Notes under the pieces: generated by a model
What the model saw: only the letters and a program-made list of their open reading frames with translations
The model's database searches: none
What the model was told of the DNA's origin: nothing
Shown: positions 58,395 to 64,000 of the stretch, piece by piece
Layout: every line of letters starts with the position of its first letter
How positions within the stretch are numbered: the stretch's first letter is position 1
Program-made: the position numbers and the translations under genes
Source of the DNA: an uncultured Clostridia bacterium
GTDB taxonomy: Bacteria; Bacillota; Clostridia; Christensenellales; UBA1242
Assembly: GCA_934778205.1 (NCBI GenBank)
Contig: CAKVOD010000003.1
Location: 1-64,000, forward strand
DNA: 64,000 nucleotides
Reading direction: 5' to 3'

Positions 58395-59645
58395 TTATAA
58401 AAACAATTTTACATAATTACCTTGTTTATTAAAATACTTAAAAACTTTCATTCCTATTTCATACTGCTCTTCATATGTTTTTTGTCCAACGAACTCTCTA
58501 AACGTTGTTTTCCCATCAAAATACCCTTTGCCAAAAATTTCCTCTAATTCTTTGTTGTATTTTTTCGATGATGAATACAATGCTGAAATCTTTGTATGCA
58601 ATGATTTTGGAATGCCTACCGAATTCAAGTCTGTATGTATATCTTGCGCTTTAAATTTTACACCCGATTGTCTTTGCTCGACAAAGTGGTGGATTTCAAT
58701 GTAATTGTCCTTAGATTTATCGGTAAAGTTATATTTGCTAAATTCTTTTCTTTGCGAATAGGCTTTTCTTAAATTAGAATCATTAGTAAAAGTTAAGCCA
58801 TTATTTCTCTTTCCAGACTTTACAACTTTAACGCTTTCATCAAGAAGCTTATCTGCTTTTCTTCCAAGTAAAGCACTCGCATTTTTAGAAATCTTTTTGC
58901 CTTTTTTGATAGTTTTTACGCCAGACTTTATTAAACTTCCTGCAATCGCACCACCAACAAAACTTGTTGCCGACATCAAAATTCCTTCGCCAACTATGCA
59001 AAGTACACCATTAAAAGTAACTTCCTCACTAGTTAGGTACTTAAAAATATCATATGCTGAAATCGCGGCTACAACAACATTTACAATAACTACAACAATT
59101 TTGATTACTAACCAAAACCAACATTCTTGTACATTACCATTGCTCATAGCTACAAGAACTTCTTGAACATCATAATCTTGCCCATCAAATGTTACTGTTC
59201 CAACTAAATTACCATTCACATCGCAATAAACATTAGAAGAAGCATTAATGTACTCAATAAATTCCCCAAAATCAAAAGCTAATTCAACGCTACCTTTATC
59301 GGTTTCTTTATTTAAAGTTGTCAACCCAGTAATTACAACTTCGTTATCATTTCCAGTGCCTGTGTACTGAATATCATCAATGCTGTTACCGTACATTCTG
59401 AAAATTGATGAGACAATTCTCGTTTGTTCATCCTCGTCGACTTCAAGACTATCAAATTGAGACATAATATCATTATAAATAGAAGTATTACCATTAATTT
59501 GAATCACATCTCCGTCATAATTGGGCTGCAATTTTATTTCAACCCTAGCAGATAGCCAATCTGAGATTATAAAAACAAATGCAACAACCAATGCAATAAT
59601 AATCGTTAATATAGCTGAAACACGCAATCTTGTAGTTTTCTGCAT
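58395..59645 (-). CDS. Membrane protein with C-terminal HNH/AHH-like nuclease domain (putative toxin)
   Basis: 416 residues. A signal-anchor (about 9-29), an extracellular region (about 30-180), a long hydrophobic region with two helices (about 185-255, including a Gly/Ala-rich segment 'VGGAIAGSLIKSG'), a basic linker, and a C-terminal domain (about 300-416). That domain contains 'YIEIHHFVEQRQSG' (His 318/319) and 'TDLNSVGIPKSLHTKISALY'. The HH...DLNSVGIP...H order fits AHH/LHH-type toxin nucleases of the HNH/Endo VII superfamily, common as C-terminal tips of polymorphic toxins. ATG 59645 has AAGGAG 7 nt upstream. It heads a three-gene operon with its own promoter. Confidence 0.7.
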   Translation of the reverse strand: MQKTTRLRVSAILTIIIALVVAFVFIISDWLSARVEIKLQPNYDGDVIQINGNTSIYNDIMSQFDSLEVDEDEQTRIVSSIFRMYGNSIDDIQYTGTGNDNEVVITGLTTLNKETDKGSVELAFDFGEFIEYINASSNVYCDVNGNLVGTVTFDGQDYDVQEVLVAMSNGNVQECWFWLVIKIVVVIVNVVVAAISAYDIFKYLTSEEVTFNGVLCIVGEGILMSATSFVGGAIAGSLIKSGVKTIKKGKKISKNASALLGRKADKLLDESVKVVKSGKRNNGLTFTNDSNLRKAYSQRKEFSKYNFTDKSKDNYIEIHHFVEQRQSGVKFKAQDIHTDLNSVGIPKSLHTKISALYSSSKKYNKELEEIFGKGYFDGKTTFREFVGQKTYEEQYEIGMKVFKYFNKQGNYVKLFL

Positions 59646-59666
59646 ATTATGATTCTCCTTTTGCTT

Positions 59667-59695
59667 ATTGTAACACACTAAAACTAAATTGTCAA
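59667..59695 (-). promoter_or_regulatory. Promoter of the putative toxin-immunity-protease operon
   Basis: Minus strand TTGACA (59695-59690), 17-nt spacer, TACAAT (59672-59667), 22 nt before the start codon. Confidence 0.6.
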
Positions 59696-59754
59696 TATAA
59701 TTTTTGGAAATATTTGTAAAATATTGGCTTGATATATTTTCACAAAATACTAAA

Positions 59755-59788
59755 CAAAAAACTATGCATTGCGTGCATAGTTTCTTTT
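59755..59788. terminator. Terminator after the 981-residue GLUG protein gene
   Basis: AAACTATGCA-ttgcg-TGCATAGTTT with A and T runs on both sides, touching the stop codon region. Confidence 0.85.
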
Positions 59789-59792
59789 TGGT

Positions 59793-62738
59793 TTAGTCGA
59801 TTGTTTTTGCGGTTTTTACTTTTGGATATTCGCCGTTGCCGAGCGTCCAAATGTTGATGTTATCCCAGTTTCTATTATCTTTACTATATGTTGAAGCGAG
59901 ATAACAATTTTCTGTTGATGTGCGACCATCCAAATTGTCATATCTGTTGCCGTCGTAATTTCCGCTATTGTTGTTTCCAAGAATTGTTGACGAACCGCCT
60001 TGAGTGCTTGCGCCTTTTGCAAGGGTTGAATCATAGATACAATTCTTGATGAAGCCACCCTGTTTGAGTGCATTTGAGTTTGCGAGGCTGACACGAATTT
60101 TGCTTGTTGTTTCTGCCCAATTTTTGCCTTCGCCTTCATACTTGACACCCGCAAAGCAGTTTTCAATGCGGGCGCAGTTACCATTACTGCTAATATCTGT
60201 ACCACCAGCGACGACTACTGCAAAGCCTGCTTTGGTTGAATCTTTGCTCAAGCCTCTTGCTGTTGCAACGACTGAACAATTTTCCATTTTACCAAGGCTC
60301 ATTGTTGTGATGAGTCCGCCGATTTGTTCGCCGACGAGCGTCATATTGTTGACGTTGCATTGTGAAATTCTTGCTTCGTTGCTTGCGTTGTAACCGACAA
60401 GTCCTGCGACGTTGTAACCAGTCAATGTGCCTTGTGCCGAACTCTTTTCAATTTGTCCGCCACTGACGTTGTAACCTGCGACACCTGCAACATAAGTGTT
60501 GTTGTTGTTCGTATTTCCAGTGATTGAACCTTTGTACGCAACTCTATTGATTTTGCCTGTATTGAAGCCGACAATTCCGCCGACACGACTACTTGATGCT
60601 TTGCTCAAGATATTTGATGTGCAAGTGGTTTCGCTAATATAACCGCTGTTTTCGCCCGCGATTCCACCGACTGCTGTATCTGTTTCGTCAGCCTTTTGAA
60701 CAGTGAGTTCTGCACTATTTGAAGATGATGAAATTGTGCCCTTGTTGATTGCGGTAATACCACCAACTTTTACAACTTGGTTGTTATTTGTATTGATGTT
60801 TTTGAACGTCTTATCAGTATTGATAATTTTTACATTTTCAATTATACCGTCGTTGAGTCCAACTGCGCCACCGATGTTTATACCACCTGTGATTTCATAG
60901 TTTTCAATCTTGACGTCGACGATTGTCCCGCCGTTATTTTTGCCTGCGATGACGCCGACATATTGTATGCCTTCGGCGCTTACAACTTTAACATTTTTGA
61001 ATGTGACATTTGTAATTTTTGCACTGTTGCCGAGTACGCCAAACAAACCTTTGACACCTTCTCCACCAACAACTGTGATATTGCTGATTGTTTTGCCACG
61101 TCCGTCAAGGATACCATTAAATGGAGCGTCATCACTGCCGACTGGATCCCAGTTCTTGTACCCCCAATCAAGGTCAGCACCGAGAGCGATCGTTTCGCCC
61201 TCTTTGCATTGTTGCAATTTTTGTAGAAGCGTGCGATTGTCGATAGGGTCATCTGGGTCGTCAGGCACAGTTGGTTCTTCAACGCCTGTGATATTGATGA
61301 CGCCGTCGTCTGCCCTACCGCCCATTTGAAGTGACGGATAGCCGTTGTTTACTTCGGCATCTATTTTCCACGTTACGAGGAAATCATAGTTATATTCTTT
61401 TTCAAAGAACTCTAAACCTTTATAGTTTCTATGACTAAAAATTGCTGATTGACCGCTTTCGGCAAATTTCAAGTAATTTGTTGTAACGCCCTTTGCGACA
61501 ATCTTTTCGTCACTGACGCGCAAGTTAAACTCAGTTTCGCTTGCGTACCCTGTAGCAACGATTGCTTTAACGCCATTGCAAACAGTTGCATCAAAGTATT
61601 GACCCCAAATAATGTTTTCGGAAATCAATTTACCTGTGCCACTTTCGGCGTATGCGCTAAAGTCATTTGAGTAAACAACACCTGCTTTATTTTTGATGTT
61701 TTCAAACGTAACTACTGCATAGTTGTCTTTAACTTTTGCATTTGATTTTTGTGTTGCGACTAATTGCGCAGAGATACCCGCGCCGACTGCGTCAGAATCT
61801 TGCGTTGTTGCGATTTTCCCAACAAAGTAACTATTGAGGACAAATCCGCCTTGAACTCTTGCAGTCAAGCCACCGATTTTTGAGCCACCCTTTGCAAAGA
61901 GTTCGGCACTCGTGACTTCACAACGGTCGATTCTTCCAAACATATTGTAGTTGAGTGTGGCATCTGTGCTTTCAGCGTACGCGTAAGAAATACCTGCGAT
62001 ACCGCCGATATATGCGGTTGAAAGTTCACGCAATGAACTGAGTTTCGCATTTGTTACACTGACTTTTTCAATCAAACCTTTGTTTGTACCTGCGACTGCA
62101 CCAACATTTGTGATGTTGCCACTAATTTGAACTGTGTCAAGTTTGAGGTCGTGTACGTACCCTGTATACGAGATTTCGCCAAACAAGCCAGCGTTGACAA
62201 GTTCTGCATTAGCAGTTATAGTCAAATTCTTTATTGTATGCCCGTTCCCATTCAATTCGCCAGCAAACGCGCCGTTTGTGCAAAGCGGTTTCCATTCTTT
62301 GTCCAACAAATCAATGTCACTAATCAATATATAGTGTCCGTCACTTGCGATGTTTTCAAGCGACTCAAAATCTTTGATTATTGTAGGATTATCGACAGAG
62401 CCGTCTCCGATTTTGACAAAACAACGTTGAACTTTCCAGCCACGTCTTGTGGTGTTGAGCCAAATCTCGGTCGAACCGCCTGCTTTTGCCGTGAAAACGC
62501 CACTTTCTTTGTCATAAGAAAGCAACTTGTCGTTTTGAACTTCCCAAGAAATTTTGGTGCTTTTTAGTGGGTTGTCGTGCTTAAATTCAAGCTTGAACTT
62601 TTCGCCGACATTGACATTAACTTCTTGCGTTTGCAAAAAAATGTATTCTTCATCTTTCATAAAGTAATATGTTGTGACGCCAATTGCGACGCACATAAGT
62701 AATGAAACCAAGAATACGACAAATTTTTGATAATTCAT
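59793..62738 (-). CDS. Surface protein with BIG2-like domain and two GLUG beta-helix blocks
   Basis: 981 residues. Signal-anchor helix (about 5-26). A BIG2-like Ig domain (about 33-108) has 'VNVNVGEKFKLEFKHD' and 'GVFTAKAGGSTEIWL'. The first GLUG-type beta-helix (about 112-475) opens with 'FAGELNGNGHTIKNLTI'. A Pro/Asp-rich linker (PTVPDDPDDPIDN, about 488-500) leads to a second helix (about 505-965) with 'FNGILDGRGKTISNITV' and many 'GGIAGENSG' type turns. It has no sorting signal or C-terminal anchor, so it stays tethered by its N terminus. Same architecture class as the 4706-residue lipoprotein. Likely adhesin; ligand unknown. AGGAGAG precedes ATG 62738. Confidence 0.8.
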   Translation of the reverse strand: MNYQKFVVFLVSLLMCVAIGVTTYYFMKDEEYIFLQTQEVNVNVGEKFKLEFKHDNPLKSTKISWEVQNDKLLSYDKESGVFTAKAGGSTEIWLNTTRRGWKVQRCFVKIGDGSVDNPTIIKDFESLENIASDGHYILISDIDLLDKEWKPLCTNGAFAGELNGNGHTIKNLTITANAELVNAGLFGEISYTGYVHDLKLDTVQISGNITNVGAVAGTNKGLIEKVSVTNAKLSSLRELSTAYIGGIAGISYAYAESTDATLNYNMFGRIDRCEVTSAELFAKGGSKIGGLTARVQGGFVLNSYFVGKIATTQDSDAVGAGISAQLVATQKSNAKVKDNYAVVTFENIKNKAGVVYSNDFSAYAESGTGKLISENIIWGQYFDATVCNGVKAIVATGYASETEFNLRVSDEKIVAKGVTTNYLKFAESGQSAIFSHRNYKGLEFFEKEYNYDFLVTWKIDAEVNNGYPSLQMGGRADDGVINITGVEEPTVPDDPDDPIDNRTLLQKLQQCKEGETIALGADLDWGYKNWDPVGSDDAPFNGILDGRGKTISNITVVGGEGVKGLFGVLGNSAKITNVTFKNVKVVSAEGIQYVGVIAGKNNGGTIVDVKIENYEITGGINIGGAVGLNDGIIENVKIINTDKTFKNINTNNNQVVKVGGITAINKGTISSSSNSAELTVQKADETDTAVGGIAGENSGYISETTCTSNILSKASSSRVGGIVGFNTGKINRVAYKGSITGNTNNNNTYVAGVAGYNVSGGQIEKSSAQGTLTGYNVAGLVGYNASNEARISQCNVNNMTLVGEQIGGLITTMSLGKMENCSVVATARGLSKDSTKAGFAVVVAGGTDISSNGNCARIENCFAGVKYEGEGKNWAETTSKIRVSLANSNALKQGGFIKNCIYDSTLAKGASTQGGSSTILGNNNSGNYDGNRYDNLDGRTSTENCYLASTYSKDNRNWDNINIWTLGNGEYPKVKTAKTID

Positions 62739-62881
62739 TAATTCTCTCCTAACGTCTTTACTTTGCTTATATTATACTTTTTTATGATGTTTTTGTCAAT
62801 ACCATTTGGCAAGTTTTTTGACAACTTGCTATCTTTTTAGTGGGGGTAACGCGCTTGCCACACTTTCTTTCGCACAATTTG

Positions 62882-62910
62882 TTGCATTTTACTCAAAAAT
62901 ATATTATAAT
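62882..62910 (+). promoter_or_regulatory. hisS promoter
   Basis: TTGCAT (62882-62887), 17-nt spacer, TATAAT (62905-62910). The start codon is 42 nt further on. Confidence 0.6.
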
Positions 62911-62951
62911 ACCATATAATTTATTAGTTTTGAAACAAATAGGAGCAATTT

Positions 62952-64000
62952 ATGAAAAATTTTGAACCCGTGCGTGGCACGCAGGACTATATTCCAAAGG
63001 AAATGCAACAACGCAACTTTATATATGACATCATCAAGTCGGTTTATACAAAAAACGGCTTTTTGCAAGTCAAGACGCCGATTTTGGAGGACATCGACTT
63101 GATGCTCGGGAGCGAGGGGGGCGACAATGTCAAGTTGATGTTCAAGGTGCTAAAACGTGGCGAAAAACTCGATTTGACAAAGAACAATCTTTCCGTCAAA
63201 GATATTTGCGACCTTGCTTTGAGATACGACCTCACGGTTCCACTCGCGCGTTTTTTTGCAAACAATCGCAATTTTTTGCCAATGCCGTTTAAGGCACTGC
63301 AAATTGATGAGGCGTTTCGTGCTGACCGCCCGCAACGCGGACGCAAACGCCAATTCACGCAGTGCGACATCGATATTTTTGGCGACCCTTCCATTAACGC
63401 TGAGATTGAACTGCTTGTGTGTGGCGGTGAAGCGCTGACATGTTTGGGGTTCAAAAACTTCGTTTTCAAAATCAACAACAGAAAAGTTTTGAATCAATTG
63501 ATTGTCAATAATGGTTTTTACCCTAATCAATGCGAGGACATTTGCATTATTCTTGACAAGTATGACAAAATCGGCTATGAGGGCGTCAAAAACGAGTTAT
63601 TGTTTGAAAATTACAACGCTTCATCAGTTACTTCCCTCATCGAAACAATTGTGGACGTCAAAGAAAATGGGTTTGACGCGCTCAGCAAATATTTAGAAGA
63701 AAATGACGACATCAGCAGTATGAAAAGGCTCATCGACGCGGTCAATGCGTTCAGTGACGGACTTTACACGGCGTGCTTCGATATTTCAATCATTCGCGGA
63801 CAAGGCTACTACACGGATTGCGTGTTTGAAGTTTATCTTGACGGATTTGAGGGCGCGTGTGGCGGTGGCGGGCGCTACAACAAGATGATTGGCAAAATCA
63901 CAAAGCAGGAATGCCCTGCAGTTGGCTTTTCACTAGGATTTGAAAGATTGTTTACTATTATAAATGAAAACGACCTTTGTTTGAACGCAATTCCAAAAGT
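62952..64000 (+). CDS. hisS: Histidine--tRNA ligase (3' end outside window)
   Basis: 349 codons visible and open at the right edge. It begins MKNFEPVRGTQDYIPKEMQQ, the usual HisRS start. Motif 2 reads 'FRADRPQRGRKRQFTQCDID' (about 117-136). The histidine-binding motif, usually R-G-L-D-Y-Y, reads 'IIRGQGYYTDCVFEV' here, with Gln-Gly in place of Leu-Asp. 'GGGGRYNKMIG' follows. Because motif 2 and the GGGRY motif are intact I favour HisRS over the HisZ paralogue, but the altered histidine motif leaves some doubt. AGGAG lies 7 nt before ATG. Confidence 0.85.
   Translation, partial: MKNFEPVRGTQDYIPKEMQQRNFIYDIIKSVYTKNGFLQVKTPILEDIDLMLGSEGGDNVKLMFKVLKRGEKLDLTKNNLSVKDICDLALRYDLTVPLARFFANNRNFLPMPFKALQIDEAFRADRPQRGRKRQFTQCDIDIFGDPSINAEIELLVCGGEALTCLGFKNFVFKINNRKVLNQLIVNNGFYPNQCEDICIILDKYDKIGYEGVKNELLFENYNASSVTSLIETIVDVKENGFDALSKYLEENDDISSMKRLIDAVNAFSDGLYTACFDISIIRGQGYYTDCVFEVYLDGFEGACGGGGRYNKMIGKITKQECPAVGFSLGFERLFTIINENDLCLNAIPK

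Overview
The window looks like chromosome of an uncultured, spore-forming member of the Bacillota (class Clostridia), probably host-associated. The support is AT-rich DNA, strong Shine-Dalgarno sites, sigma-A promoters of the form TTGACA-17-TATAAT, the sporulation regulator SpoIIID, a DUF1836 protein, DegV, and the standard code. No 16S gene is present, so the lineage is inference. Most genes lie on the minus strand.

Housekeeping blocks are: groES-groEL (1.3-3.4 kb, plus); rplM-rpsI (3.7-4.6 kb); truA (7.3-8.0 kb); the str cluster rpsL-rpsG-fusA-tuf (16.2-10.6 kb, minus), whose gaps are filled with repeats; acpP (32.2 kb); rpmG-secE-nusG-rplK-rplA (41.7-39.5 kb); tRNA-Val (38.6 kb); thrS (50.7-48.9 kb); and a partial hisS at the right edge. 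An envelope-lipid cluster (33.9-37.8 kb) carries a GlmU-C-like acyltransferase, galU and a glycosyltransferase/PlsC fusion.

Between these lie surface-protein genes. They include a 4706-residue lipoprotein with Ig-like and GLUG-type beta-helix repeats (16.9-31.0 kb), a 981-residue GLUG protein (59.8-62.7 kb), and four loci in which a run of 12-14 G lies a few codons after the start codon. The four are at the left edge, 7.1 kb, 33.7 kb and 52.8 kb. These are strong candidates for phase variation by slipped-strand mispairing. In this assembly the 52.8-kb locus is in frame (12 G), the 33.7-kb locus is out of frame (13 G), and the 7.1-kb locus has 14 G. Three of the leaders share an 'M-K/N-N-R-T' start. 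The loci fall into two promoter classes. The two class-B loci also share a 14-nt upstream element, which at 52.95 kb overlaps the promoter of a divergent tetR gene. The in-frame 52.8-kb product ends in an intein-like Hint domain.

A three-gene operon (59.6-57.0 kb) encodes a membrane protein with a C-terminal HNH/AHH-like nuclease domain, a small protein in the usual immunity-gene position, and a membrane-anchored trypsin-like protease; it looks like a toxin-immunity cassette. Non-coding DNA is unusually rich in small structured repeats. There is a 1.5-kb array of about 30 NTTC-loop-GAAN' mini-hairpins downstream of tuf. A dispersed hairpin family with three interchangeable stem types often abuts stop codons. 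Three tandem terminator-like modules follow thrS. No rRNA, CRISPR array, transposase or phage gene was seen.
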